The position numbers were made by a program, and so were the translations under genes. From Microbispora rosea (GTDB lineage Bacteria > Actinomycetota > Actinomycetes > Streptosporangiales > Streptosporangiaceae), in NCBI RefSeq assembly GCF_900156315.1, contig NZ_FTNI01000003.1, forward strand, positions 310,001 through 374,000: a stretch of 64,000 nt of DNA, written 5' to 3'. Each line of letters begins with the position of its first letter. Position 1 is the stretch's first letter. Under the pieces are notes generated by a model that made no database searches, was not told where the DNA came from, and saw only the letters and a list, made by a program, of their open reading frames with translations. Of this stretch, positions 45,376-54,028 are shown in pieces.

Positions 45376-46980
45376 ATGCGCCAGTTGACGGCACTCGACG
45401 CGCAGTTCCTGAGCGTGGAGTCGGCGACGACCGCGACCCATGTGGCGGGCGTCGCCATACTCGACCCGTCGACCTCGCCCTCCGGCGCCCTGACCAGGGA
45501 GGCGCTGCTCGCCCTGCTGCGCGAACGGCTGCACCTCGCCCCGCCGCTGCGCATGCGGCTGGCCGACGTGCCCTTCGGGCTCGACCGGCCGTACTGGCTG
45601 GACGACCCGGACGTGGACCTCGACGCGCACGTGCACGAGACCACGCTCCCCGCGCCCGGTGGGGAGCGGGAACTGGCGGCGTACGTGGCGGGGGTCCACG
45701 CGCGGCGGCTCGACCGCGCGCGGCCGCTGTGGGAGGCGCACCTCATCCACGGCCTGGAGGGCGGCCGCTGCGCCCTCTACACGAAGGTGCACCACTGCGC
45801 GATCGACGGCGTGTCGGGTTCGGAGATCCTGACCGCGCTGCTCGACCCGTCGCCGCAGCCGCGCCGGGTGGAGGCGCCCCCGGTGCCCCCGGCGCTTGCG
45901 TCGCCGCAGGTGCCCGGGCTGCTCGCGATGCTCGCCGGCGCGATCACCCGGTCGATCGTCCAGCCCGTGGAAGCGCTGTGCTCGCTCGCCCGCACCGCCG
46001 CCGACCTGGACGCGATCCCGGTGGTGGCGGCGCTGCCCGACGCCCGGCTCGTGGCCCAGGCCGCCCGCGCGCTCGCGGGAGACGCGCGCCCGCTGCCCGA
46101 GACGCCGCCGCTGGTCGCGCCGCGCACGCCGTTCAACGGCCCGATCTCCGGGGAGCGTGAGGTCGCCCTCGGTTCCGTGCCGCTGGCGGAGGTCAGGAGG
46201 GTCGCCAGGGCCTTCGGCATGGGCCCGAACGACGTGGTGATGACGCTGTGCGCCTCGGCGTTGCGGCGCTGGCTGCTCGCCCACGACGCGCTGCCCGACC
46301 GGCCGCTGGTGGCCGCCGTGCCGGTGGCGTTGCGCTCTCGACCGTCGGCGGGTGCGGGCGGGCCGTCCCCGGACGCCGCGGACGGGCGGGTCGGCAACCG
46401 GATCTCGGCGATGATCACGCCGCTGGCCACGGACGTCGCCTCCCCCGGGGAACGCCTGGCGTCCGTGCGCTCGGCGCTGGCCGCCGCCAAGCGGCGCTTC
46501 GCCGTCTCCCATCGCACCTGGCTGGACGACGTGTGCGCGATGGTGCCGAGCGCCTTCGCGGCGCTGGCCACGCCGATGGTGTTCCGCCTCGCGGGCGTCG
46601 CGGGGGCGGGCGTCAACCTCATCGTGTCGAACGTGCCGGGCCCCCGCCTGCCGTTGTACCTGTGCGGCGCCCGGATGCTCGCCTACCACCCGCTGTCGGT
46701 GGTCACCGACGCCACCGGGGGGATCAGCATCACCTGCGCGTCGTACGACGGGCGGCTGGACTTCGGCATCGTCGCCTGCCCGTCCCGGCTGCCCGATGTC
46801 CGGAGCATGATCGGCCACCTGCGCGAGGCGATGGACGAGCTCCTGGCCCTGCTCGACGACTCCCCGGACGACCCGGCCCCGCACGGCGACGCTCCTCTCA
46901 CACCGCCCCGGGAGGAGCACGAGCCACGTCAGCGCAGGGCGCCCGCGATCAGCTCGGCGACCGCGTCGGGGTCGATGTGA
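45376..46980 (+). CDS. Wax ester synthase / diacylglycerol acyltransferase (WS/DGAT)
   Basis: A 534-residue bifunctional acyltransferase making triacylglycerol or wax esters from acyl-CoA. Start MRQLTALDAQFLSVES is typical of actinobacterial Tgs proteins. Catalytic HHxxxDG is HHCAIDG in the TKVHHCAIDGVSGSEIL segment. Later conserved blocks: GPNDVVMTLCASALRRWL, VPVALRSR, GNRISAMITPL and LIVSNVPGPRLPLYLCGARM. GGGAGGA 7 bp upstream supports this ATG. The last ~52 bp overlap the convergent TetR gene. Confidence 0.93.
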   Translation: MRQLTALDAQFLSVESATTATHVAGVAILDPSTSPSGALTREALLALLRERLHLAPPLRMRLADVPFGLDRPYWLDDPDVDLDAHVHETTLPAPGGERELAAYVAGVHARRLDRARPLWEAHLIHGLEGGRCALYTKVHHCAIDGVSGSEILTALLDPSPQPRRVEAPPVPPALASPQVPGLLAMLAGAITRSIVQPVEALCSLARTAADLDAIPVVAALPDARLVAQAARALAGDARPLPETPPLVAPRTPFNGPISGEREVALGSVPLAEVRRVARAFGMGPNDVVMTLCASALRRWLLAHDALPDRPLVAAVPVALRSRPSAGAGGPSPDAADGRVGNRISAMITPLATDVASPGERLASVRSALAAAKRRFAVSHRTWLDDVCAMVPSAFAALATPMVFRLAGVAGAGVNLIVSNVPGPRLPLYLCGARMLAYHPLSVVTDATGGISITCASYDGRLDFGIVACPSRLPDVRSMIGHLREAMDELLALLDDSPDDPAPHGDAPLTPPREEHEPRQRRAPAISSATASGSM

Positions 46981-47540
46981 TGGCCGGTGAGCAGGCAGAT
47001 GCTCTCCTGGTACAGCAGGACCGCGGCGAAGGTCGCGGCGGCGGCCTCCAGCCGGGCGGCGTCACCCCGCCCGCCCGGCAGGGCGAGCTCCAGGGCGAAC
47101 CTGGCCCGTCGGATGATCTCGGTGTTCAGGCGGCCCAGGCGCTCCCGTACGGACAGGTGGGTGTCGGCCTCCCGGAACAGGATGCGCCGCATCGCGGGGG
47201 ACGCGTGCAGCGGCAGCCTGCGGGCGAGCCGCGACAGCGCGCCGGCCGCGTCGCCGGGGACCGCCTCCACCTCCTCCTCGATCACCACGGTGCGCTCGTC
47301 CACCAGCGAGACCAGCACGTCGATCTTGCGGGGGAAGTAGTGGAAGACCAGGCCTTTGGGCACGCCGGCGAGTTCGGCGATGCGCGCGGTCGGCGTGGCC
47401 TCGTAGCCGCCTCCCGCGAACAGTTCCTCGGCGGCGTCGAGGATGCGGGTGCGGGCGTCGCCCTCGGGCGGCTGCTTCCTTCTCCGCGAGCGTGACCACG
47501 CCTTGGCGGTCTGGAGAGGGCTGTCCACGGACCGAACCAT
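46929..47540 (-). CDS. TetR-family transcriptional regulator
   Basis: A 203-residue regulator with HTH at ~residues 30-75 (DARTRILDAAEELFAGGGYEATPTARIAELAGVPKGLVFHYFPRKIDVLVSLV). C-terminal helical domain with FREADTHLSVRERLG, RARFALELALPGG, YQESICLLTGHHIDPDAVAELI. Its 3' end overlaps the end of the WS/DGAT gene tail-to-tail. Possibly controls lipid storage genes; not shown by sequence. Confidence 0.88.
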   Translation of the reverse strand: MVRSVDSPLQTAKAWSRSRRRKQPPEGDARTRILDAAEELFAGGGYEATPTARIAELAGVPKGLVFHYFPRKIDVLVSLVDERTVVIEEEVEAVPGDAAGALSRLARRLPLHASPAMRRILFREADTHLSVRERLGRLNTEIIRRARFALELALPGGRGDAARLEAAAATFAAVLLYQESICLLTGHHIDPDAVAELIAGALR

Positions 47541-47590
47541 AACCAGAGTGGGTGCCCCAACACCATGACGCGAGGGACAGGGCAGGCATA

Positions 47591-47638
47591 CGCCCGGCCG
47601 CGAGCCCCCGCGGTGGGTGGGGAGCTCGCGGCCGGGCG
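47591..47638 (-). terminator. Terminator downstream of the actP operon
   Basis: A 15-bp perfect stem (CGCCCGGCCGCGAGC / GCTCGCGGCCGGGCG) with 18-nt loop, 76 bp past the actP stop and before the TetR start. Confidence 0.75.
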
Positions 47639-47713
47639 CATGGGAGTCGCCGGCCCTCGGCGGCGGTGGGAGGCGGCGCCGCGGGCCGGCGACGTGTGGC
47701 CGGGAAACCGGTG

Positions 47714-49324
47714 TCAGTGGCTCGTGGCCTTCTCGGCCCCGAGGCCGGTGAGCGAGCGGACCTCGATCTCGGCGTACTTCGCGCTGTTGTACTCCTTGCT
47801 CAGGATCGTGCCGAGGTAGCCGCACAGGAAGCCGATCGGGATCGAGAAGATGCCCGGGTTCGACAGCGGGATCAGGTGGAAGTCGGCGTCGGGGAACATC
47901 GCCGTCGCCGCGCCCGAGACGACCGGCGAGAAGATCACCAGCACCACGGCGGAGATCAGGCCGCCGTAGATGGCCGAGACCGCGCCCGCCGTGTTGAACC
48001 TCTTCCAGAACAGGCTGTAGAGGATCGCCGGGAGGTTGCCCGACGCGGCGACCGCGAAGGCCAGCGAGACGAGGAAGGCCACGTTGAGCGACTGGGCGAA
48101 GATGCTCAGCGCGATCGCGACCGCGCCGATCACGAACGCGGCGATCCGGGCGACCACGACCTCCTGGCGCTCGGTGGCGCCGCCCCGCTTGAACACGTGC
48201 GCGTACAGGTCGTGGGCGAAGCTGGAGGAGGACGCGAGGGTCAGGCCCGCGACGACCGCGAGGATCGTGGCGAACGCGACCGCCGCGATGACCGCCAGCA
48301 GGACCGTGCCGCCGACGTCGCCGAAGAGGTCCTGGCCCACCTTCTGGGCGAGCAGCGGGGCCGCGGTGTTGCCGGCCTTGTCGGCCTCGGCGATCGTCTT
48401 CGAACCCACCAGGGCCGCGGCGCCGAAGCCGAGCACCAGCGTCAGCAGGTAGAACACGCCGATGATGCCGATGCCCCACAAGACCGACTTGCGGGCGTCC
48501 CTGGCGGTGGGCACCGTGTAGAAGCGGATGAGGACGTGCGGCAGGCCCGCCGTGCCGAGCACCAGGGCCAGGCCGAGGCTGATCAGGTCGATCTTGCCCC
48601 AGACGCCCTGGGCCTCGGTGCCGTACTTGAGGCCCGAGTTGAGGAATGCCTCGCCCTTGCCGCTCTGGGCGGCGGCGTCGCCGAGCAGCCCGGACAGGTT
48701 GAAGCCGAACTTGCCGAGCACGAAGAGGGTGATCAGCGCCGCGCCGACCATCAGCATGACGGCCTTGACGATCTGCACCCAGGTGGTGCCCTTCATGCCG
48801 CCGAACACGACATAGATGATCATCAGCAGGCCGACCGCGATGATCGTCCAGATCTTGCCCGCCTCGGAGTGGACGCCGAGCAGCAGGCCGACGAGCGCGC
48901 CCGCGCCGACCATCTGCGCGAGCAGGTAGAAGATGCTCACGACGATCGTGGAGACGCCGGCCGCCGTACGGACCGGGCGCGGCGACATCCGGAACGCCAG
49001 CACGTCGGCCATCGTGTACTTGCCGGAGTTGCGCATGAGCTCGGCGACGAGCAGCAGCGCCACCAGCCAGGCGACGAGGAAGCCGATCGAGTAGAGGAAG
49101 CCGTCGTAGCCCGACAGCGCGATGATGCCGGCGATGCCGAGGAACGACGCGGCCGACATGTAGTCGCCGCCGATCGCCAGACCGTTCTGCAGGCCGCTGA
49201 ACGACCGGCCCCCGGCGTAGTAGTCGGAGGCTGTCTTGGTGTTGCGGCTGGCCCAGAACGTGATGGCGAGCGTACCGGCAACGAAGATCACGAAAAGGAT
49301 CGTGGACAGCGTCTCGTGACTCAC
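47714..49324 (-). CDS. actP: Cation/acetate symporter ActP (SSS family)
   Basis: A 536-residue sodium:solute symporter with about 13 membrane helices. Family signature: NTKTASDYYAGGRSFSGLQNGLAIGGDYMSAASFLGIAGIIALSGYDGFLYSIGFLVAW. Others: VQIVKAVMLMVGA, GTAGLPHVLIRFYTVPTARDARKSV and ASGNLPAILYSLFWKRFN. It imports acetate and related short-chain monocarboxylates with Na+. ATG overlaps the DUF485 stop. The DUF485-ActP pair is as in E. coli yjcH-actP. Confidence 0.94.
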   Translation of the reverse strand: MSHETLSTILFVIFVAGTLAITFWASRNTKTASDYYAGGRSFSGLQNGLAIGGDYMSAASFLGIAGIIALSGYDGFLYSIGFLVAWLVALLLVAELMRNSGKYTMADVLAFRMSPRPVRTAAGVSTIVVSIFYLLAQMVGAGALVGLLLGVHSEAGKIWTIIAVGLLMIIYVVFGGMKGTTWVQIVKAVMLMVGAALITLFVLGKFGFNLSGLLGDAAAQSGKGEAFLNSGLKYGTEAQGVWGKIDLISLGLALVLGTAGLPHVLIRFYTVPTARDARKSVLWGIGIIGVFYLLTLVLGFGAAALVGSKTIAEADKAGNTAAPLLAQKVGQDLFGDVGGTVLLAVIAAVAFATILAVVAGLTLASSSSFAHDLYAHVFKRGGATERQEVVVARIAAFVIGAVAIALSIFAQSLNVAFLVSLAFAVAASGNLPAILYSLFWKRFNTAGAVSAIYGGLISAVVLVIFSPVVSGAATAMFPDADFHLIPLSNPGIFSIPIGFLCGYLGTILSKEYNSAKYAEIEVRSLTGLGAEKATSH

Positions 49325-49665
49325 TTGGCGCCCTCCCCGACCTCATCGCGGCTCTCGGCCTCGCCGCGCAGCTCGTCGGCGATCGGGTCGAGCTTGGCCG
49401 CCGCGTGCCGCGAGTACGCCCACGCGATCAGGAACGTCGACACGAACTGCAGCACACCGAAGACGAGGGCGACGTTGATGTTGCCGAACAACTTGGCGCC
49501 CATGAAGTCCCGGGCGAAGCCGGAAAGCACCACGTAGAGCAGGTACCACACCAGGAAGGCGATGGTCATGGGGAAGGCCCAGGACCGGTAGCGGCGGCGC
49601 AGCTCCTGGAACTGCTCACCCGCCTGTATACGTTCATAGACCGATGGATCGTGCTGGACGGTCAC
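49321..49665 (-). CDS. DUF485 membrane protein (YjcH type)
   Basis: A 114-residue two-helix inner-membrane protein: HDPSVYERIQAGEQFQELRRRYRSWAFPMTIAFLVWYLLYVVLSGFA, then GNINVALVFGVLQFVSTFLIAWAYSRHAAAKLDP. The GTG at 49665 is chosen: it has an AAGGAGAT ribosome-binding sequence directly upstream and gives the normal DUF485 N-terminus. The frame stays open ~53 codons further without family similarity. Partner of the ActP symporter encoded next, with a 4-bp overlap. Confidence 0.92.
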   Translation of the reverse strand: MTVQHDPSVYERIQAGEQFQELRRRYRSWAFPMTIAFLVWYLLYVVLSGFARDFMGAKLFGNINVALVFGVLQFVSTFLIAWAYSRHAAAKLDPIADELRGEAESRDEVGEGAK

Positions 49666-49870
49666 AAGATCTCCTTCGGCAGTGATCTGGATCACTTCAA
49701 CGTAGGAGTGCGCCGTGTCCGGCGACGAGTCCCGGGGACCGCCGAGTCGCCCAGCCGTACCGCCCGCTCGTTCACATGGCGCATCCGTGCGACGAATGGT
49801 CGGTTGCACGCGCCGAGCGGTCACGCACGCGTTACATGAAACACGGCCGTAGCGTGGCGCCGGGCCGACC

Positions 49871-49949
49871 TGACGCGCGGGCTACATGAGGCGCGGGCTG
49901 CATAAAGCGCGGGTCCACATGAGGCGCGGGTCTACATGAAGCGCGGACG
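49871..49949. repeat. 16-17-bp tandem repeat straddling the symporter stop codon
   Basis: Units of the form TGAGGCGCGGGTCTACA at 49871, 49887, 49903, 49920 and (partial) 49937. The minus-strand gene at 49932 ends inside it (R-F-M-stop), so the last codons and stop are themselves part of a repeat unit. Confidence 0.85.
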
Positions 49950-51407
49950 CCAGTCGCCCCGGTCGACGTTCAGCGTCTCCGGCGTGTGCAGGCGGACCAT
50001 CGTGCGCGCCACACCGCGCGGCACCCGCGACGGCGTCAGCAGCGACACCACCGCCATGACCGTGAACGACACGGGCACCGTCCAGGCGGCCGGCTGCGCC
50101 AGCAGCGACCCCGCCCAGCCGGTGTGCGGGCCGCCGGTGATCGTGATCACGACCGCCGCGCAGGCCAGCCCTCCCCCGGCCAGCAGACCGGCGATCGCCC
50201 CCGACGTCGTCAGTCTGCGCCACCAGATGCCGAGCACCAGCAGCGGGCAGAACGAGGAGGCGGCCACGGCGAACGCCAGCCCCACCACGGTCGCCACCGG
50301 CAGCGACCGGGCCACGCCCGCCAGCGCGAACGGCACGAGCACCGCGAGCACGGTCGCGACGCGGAACGCGCGCACCCCGCCGCGCAGGATGTCCTGCGCG
50401 ATCACCCCGGCGACCGACACCGTCAGCCCCGACGACGTCGACAGGAACGCCGCGAACGCGCCCGCGGTCACCAGCGCGGTCAGGAAGTCGCCCACCGGCC
50501 CGCCGACCAGCCGGCCCGGCAGCGCGATGACCACGGTGTCGCTCTCCGGCATGCCGTAGACGTGGCCGAGGTAGCCGTACACCGCGGGCATCAGGTAGAA
50601 GGCGCCGAGCAGCGTCAGCACGACGAGCGTGGTGCGGCGGGCGGCCCGCCCGTCCGGGTTGGTGTAGAAGCGGACGAGCACGTGCGGCAGCCCCATCGTC
50701 CCGAGGAACGTCGCCAGGATCAGGGAGTACGTCTCGTACATGGGGTGATCACGACCGTGGAGCGGCAGCACCCACTCGTCCCCGGGAGCGAGCCCCGGCC
50801 TTCCGTCGGACCACCAGGCCAGCAGCATGAACGCCAGCGGCACCGCCAGCGCGGTCAGCTTCAGCCAGTACTGGAACGCCTGGACGAACGTGATCGACCG
50901 CATGCCGCCCGACAGCACGTTGATCGCGACCACCACCGCCACCAGCAGGCTGCCCGTCCACGGCGGCGCCCCGGTGATCGTACGGAAGACCAGCCCGGCG
51001 CTCTGGAACTGCGGCATGAGATACAGCCAGCCGATCAGCACGACGAGCACGCTCGACAGCCGCCGCACCGCCATCGACTCCAGCCGCGCCTCGGCGAAGT
51101 CGGGCAGCGTGTAGGCCCCCGACCGCCGTAGCGGCGCCGACACCAGCACCAGCAGCACGAGGTAGCCGCCGGTCCAGCCGACCGGCAGCCACAGCATGTC
51201 CGCGCCGAAGGTGAGGATCAGCCCCGCGATGCCGAGGAAGGAGGCCGCCGACAGGTACTCCCCGCCGATGGCCGAGGCGTTCCACAGGGGCGAGACCGTG
51301 CGGGAGGCGACGTAGAAGTCCGACGTGGTGCGGGACACCCGGAGGCCGAACGCGCCGATGAGGACGGTCGCCAGCATCACCAGGACGACCGCGGCGATCT
51401 GGCTCAC
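49932..51407 (-). CDS. Second SSS-family monocarboxylate/acetate symporter
   Basis: A 491-residue SSS-family transporter, ~13 helices: RTTSDFYVASRTVSPLWNASAIGGEYLSAASFLGIAGLIL (family signature), LVVLIGWLYLMPQFQSAGLVF, GTMGLPHVLVRFYTNPDGRAARRTTLV, ASSFCPLLVLGIWWRRLT. It lies in an operon of sensor kinase, response regulator, small membrane protein and this symporter (53924 to 49932). Substrate acetate, pyruvate or similar by family. Confidence 0.9.
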   Translation of the reverse strand: MSQIAAVVLVMLATVLIGAFGLRVSRTTSDFYVASRTVSPLWNASAIGGEYLSAASFLGIAGLILTFGADMLWLPVGWTGGYLVLLVLVSAPLRRSGAYTLPDFAEARLESMAVRRLSSVLVVLIGWLYLMPQFQSAGLVFRTITGAPPWTGSLLVAVVVAINVLSGGMRSITFVQAFQYWLKLTALAVPLAFMLLAWWSDGRPGLAPGDEWVLPLHGRDHPMYETYSLILATFLGTMGLPHVLVRFYTNPDGRAARRTTLVVLTLLGAFYLMPAVYGYLGHVYGMPESDTVVIALPGRLVGGPVGDFLTALVTAGAFAAFLSTSSGLTVSVAGVIAQDILRGGVRAFRVATVLAVLVPFALAGVARSLPVATVVGLAFAVAASSFCPLLVLGIWWRRLTTSGAIAGLLAGGGLACAAVVITITGGPHTGWAGSLLAQPAAWTVPVSFTVMAVVSLLTPSRVPRGVARTMVRLHTPETLNVDRGDWRPRFM

Positions 51408-51454
51408 CGGCGCGCCGTCCTCATCTGAGCACCGTCCTCACCTGGGCACCGTCC

Positions 51455-51889
51455 TCATCGGTGCTCCACGAGGTCGGCGAAGTCGCGCTCGTTGCGTTCG
51501 GCCTGCCGCACGTACAGCCAGGCGCCCCCGACGAGCGCCGGGTAGATGAGCCCCGCGAGCACGACCCACGGCAGCGGCAGCCCGAACAGCTCGGCCGCGC
51601 GCAGCTCCGGGGCCAGCAGGAACAGCAGCGGCAGCCCGCCCACGACGCAGGCGAGCAGGCTGCACACGAACAGCGCCAGGCGGAACTGGGTCCGCACCAG
51701 GGAGCCCATGTAGACCTCGCCGAGGCGGGTCTGCTCGTCGATCTCCCGGGTGAGCGGATGCCGTGGCCTGCGCGCCGCCGCCGTGCGCGGGCTGGTCACC
51801 ACCACCCTGCGGGGCTTCCCGCTGGTCGCGGCCCCTTCGCCCTGTCCGCGCGGGCCGGTCGCCGCCGCTCTGCGGGGCTTGCCGGTCAT
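51455..51889 (-). CDS. Small membrane protein of the two-component/symporter operon
   Basis: A 144-residue protein. About 45 basic N-terminal residues lead to a cytosolic LTREIDEQTRLGEVYMGSLVRTQFR and two hydrophobic helices (LALFVCSLLACVVGGLPLLFLLA; LPWVVLAGLIYPALVGGAWLYV), ending in a charged tail. Position before a symporter and two-helix form match the DUF485/DUF4212-type small subunits of SSS transporters, though the sequence is its own type. Confidence 0.8.
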   Translation of the reverse strand: MTGKPRRAAATGPRGQGEGAATSGKPRRVVVTSPRTAAARRPRHPLTREIDEQTRLGEVYMGSLVRTQFRLALFVCSLLACVVGGLPLLFLLAPELRAAELFGLPLPWVVLAGLIYPALVGGAWLYVRQAERNERDFADLVEHR

Positions 51890-51907
51890 CGTGCCCTCAC
51901 CGCCCGC

Positions 51908-52657
51908 TCACCGGGTCTGGCCCCTGCGGGCCCGGCGGACGAGCAGGTCGCGCAGCTCCCGGGTGTGGCGGCGGCTCACCGGGATCTCGGTCTCCCCCAC
52001 CCGCACCACGCACTTGCCCGAGTCGATGTGCAGCTCGTCGATGTGCTTGACCGCGACGAGGTGGCTGCGGTGGACGCGCAGGAACCCTGCCGACGCCCAG
52101 CGCTCCTCCAGCGTCGCCAGCGGGATGCGGACCAGGTGGCTGCCGGTCGCCGTGTGCAGCCGCGCGTAGTCGCCCTGCGCCTCGACGTAACGCACCTCCG
52201 TGCTCGCCACGAACCGGGTGACGCCGCCCAGCTCGACCGGGATCGTGTCCGCCTGCGGCCCCTCCCCCGGCTCGCCCAGGCTGCCGCACACCCGGCGGAT
52301 CGCCTCGGCGAGCCGCTCCGGCCGTACGGGCTTGAGCAGGTAGTCCTCGGCCTTCAGCTCGAAGGCGTCCACCGCGTGGTCCTCGTACGCCGTCACGAAC
52401 ACGATCTTCGGTGGGCGGGTGAACTGGGTCAGCAGCCGGCCCAGCACCACCCCGTCGAGCCCGCGCATGCGGATGTCGAGGAAGACCGCGTCCACCGGCC
52501 TGCCGTCCGCGATGGCGCGGTCGAGCAGCCGGAGCGCGGCGGCTCCGTCTCGGGCGGTGAGCACGTCGCCGATGCGGGGATCCGCGCGCAGCAGGTAGGC
52601 GACGTCCTCCAGCGCGGGCTGCTCGTCGTCCACCGCCAGAACCCGCAGACCGCTCAC
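51908..52657 (-). CDS. LytTR-type response regulator
   Basis: A 249-residue response regulator. The receiver domain (LRVLAVDDEQPALEDVAYLL, phosphorylation Asp in AVFLDIRM, Thr in FVTAYEDHAVDAF, Lys in LKP) is followed by a LytTR DNA-binding domain from about residue 145 (VRYVEAQGDYARLHTATGSHLVRIPLATLEERW, FLRVHRSHLVAVKHIDELH, ETEIPVSRRHTRELRDLL). Of several clustered GTGs, 52657 is chosen because AAAGGG lies 6 bp upstream. Likely phosphorylated by the LytS-type kinase encoded before it, regulating the symporter encoded after it. Confidence 0.93.
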   Translation of the reverse strand: MSGLRVLAVDDEQPALEDVAYLLRADPRIGDVLTARDGAAALRLLDRAIADGRPVDAVFLDIRMRGLDGVVLGRLLTQFTRPPKIVFVTAYEDHAVDAFELKAEDYLLKPVRPERLAEAIRRVCGSLGEPGEGPQADTIPVELGGVTRFVASTEVRYVEAQGDYARLHTATGSHLVRIPLATLEERWASAGFLRVHRSHLVAVKHIDELHIDSGKCVVRVGETEIPVSRRHTRELRDLLVRRARRGQTR

Positions 52658-52742
52658 GCTCACCCCTTTCACCGACCGATCCCCTAGAGAGTGATGACCG
52701 GAACGTCGGTAAGTCAACGCCTCCCGTTGTCACGAGACGGTG

Positions 52743-53924
52743 TCAGTGGAGGGAGACCCCGGGGTGATACTTGGGGACCCGCACGGTGACCTTGGTGCCG
52801 GCGCCCTCGCCGGTCTCCACCACGAGACCGTACTCGTCGCCGTAGACCTGGCGCAGCCGCTCGTCCACGTTGGCCACGCCGATGCCGCCGGCGCCCGAGC
52901 GGTCCTCCCCGGCGAGCACCCGCCGCAGCCGTTCGGGGTCCATGCCGACGCCGTCGTCCTCGACGGTGATGCCGCACTCCGCGCCCGCGTCCTCGGCGAC
53001 GATCGTGATGCGGCCCACGCCCGGCTTGGCCTCCAGGCCGTGCCGTACGGCGTTCTCCACCAGCGGCTGGAGACACAGGAACGGCACGGCCACGGGCAGC
53101 ACCTCCGGGGCGATCCGCAGCGTGACCTGGAGCTGGTCGCCGAACCTGGCCCGCTCGAGCGTGAGATAGCGGTCGATCGAGCGCAGTTCCTCGGCGAGCG
53201 TGGTGAAGTCGCCGTGTCGCCGGAAGGAGTAGCGGGTGAAGTCGGCGAACTCCAGCAGCAACTCCCTGGCCCGCTCGGGATCGGTGCGGACGAACGACGC
53301 GATGGTGGTCAGCGAGTTGTAGATGAAGTGGGGCGAGATCTGCGCCCGCAGCGCCCGGACCTCCGCCTCCATCAGCATCGTCCGGGAGCGGTCGAGCTCG
53401 GCCAGCTCCAGCTGGGAGTCGACCCACCGCGCGACCTCCTGCGCCGCCCGCACGAGCCCCGCCGAGGCGTGGTCGCCGTACGCCGCGAGCGAGCCGACGA
53501 CGCGGTCGTCGGTGGTGAGCGGGACGACGACCGCGTGCCTGACGGGGCACTCCGGCCGCCCGCAGTCGAGCGCGAGCACCTGGGTGCGGCCGTCCTTCAG
53601 CGTCTCCGCGGCGTGCTCGAACGCCTCGGCCGCGTGATGGTCGCCCGCGCCGTCGTAGACCAGCAGCTCCTCGCCGTTGGTGATGGCGATGGCCGGGGAG
53701 CCGAGCAGCTCGCGCAGGTGCCTGGACGCCTTGAGCGCCCCGGCCTGGGTCAGCCCGGCGCGCAGCGGCGGCGCGGCCAGCGACGCGGTGTGCAGCGTCT
53801 CGAACGTCGCCCGCTCGGCGGGGCTGCTGCCGAGGTCGCGCCTGCCGCGCAGCACCCGCCACAGCACGACCGCCGGCACGGCGACGAGGGCGGCGACGAC
53901 GAGCGCGGTGACGACCGGTTCCAC
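52743..53924 (-). CDS. LytS/YpdA-type sensor histidine kinase
   Basis: A 393-residue kinase: one N-terminal helix (VVTALVVAALVAVPAVVLWRV), a GAF-type sensor region (IAITNGEELLVYDGAG, ECPVRHAVVVPLTTDDRVVGSLAAYG), then the His_kinase domain with LRAQISPHFIYNSLTTIASFV (phosphorylated His) and the ATPase LVENAVRHGLEAK, VEDDGVGMD, GGIGVANVDERLRQVYG. The H-F-I-Y-N motif is typical of the LytS class. In E. coli such pairs (BtsSR, YpdAB) control pyruvate/carboxylate transporters; the neighbour here suggests the same theme. GTG start. Confidence 0.93.
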   Translation of the reverse strand: MEPVVTALVVAALVAVPAVVLWRVLRGRRDLGSSPAERATFETLHTASLAAPPLRAGLTQAGALKASRHLRELLGSPAIAITNGEELLVYDGAGDHHAAEAFEHAAETLKDGRTQVLALDCGRPECPVRHAVVVPLTTDDRVVGSLAAYGDHASAGLVRAAQEVARWVDSQLELAELDRSRTMLMEAEVRALRAQISPHFIYNSLTTIASFVRTDPERARELLLEFADFTRYSFRRHGDFTTLAEELRSIDRYLTLERARFGDQLQVTLRIAPEVLPVAVPFLCLQPLVENAVRHGLEAKPGVGRITIVAEDAGAECGITVEDDGVGMDPERLRRVLAGEDRSGAGGIGVANVDERLRQVYGDEYGLVVETGEGAGTKVTVRVPKYHPGVSLH

Positions 53925-54028
53925 GCCGCCGCAGCCTACTCCCGAGCCGGGCGGGGGACGACGCGCCCGGTCCGCCGGGGCGAACCCGGCGGGCCGAAGC
54001 GCGGTGTTCCGCCGTGGTGCGCGCGGTT

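Noticed and set aside
47552-49537. Plus-strand open frame of ~660 codons, Arg/Asp/His-rich
   Set aside because: Antisense of actP; composition typical of complementary frames.
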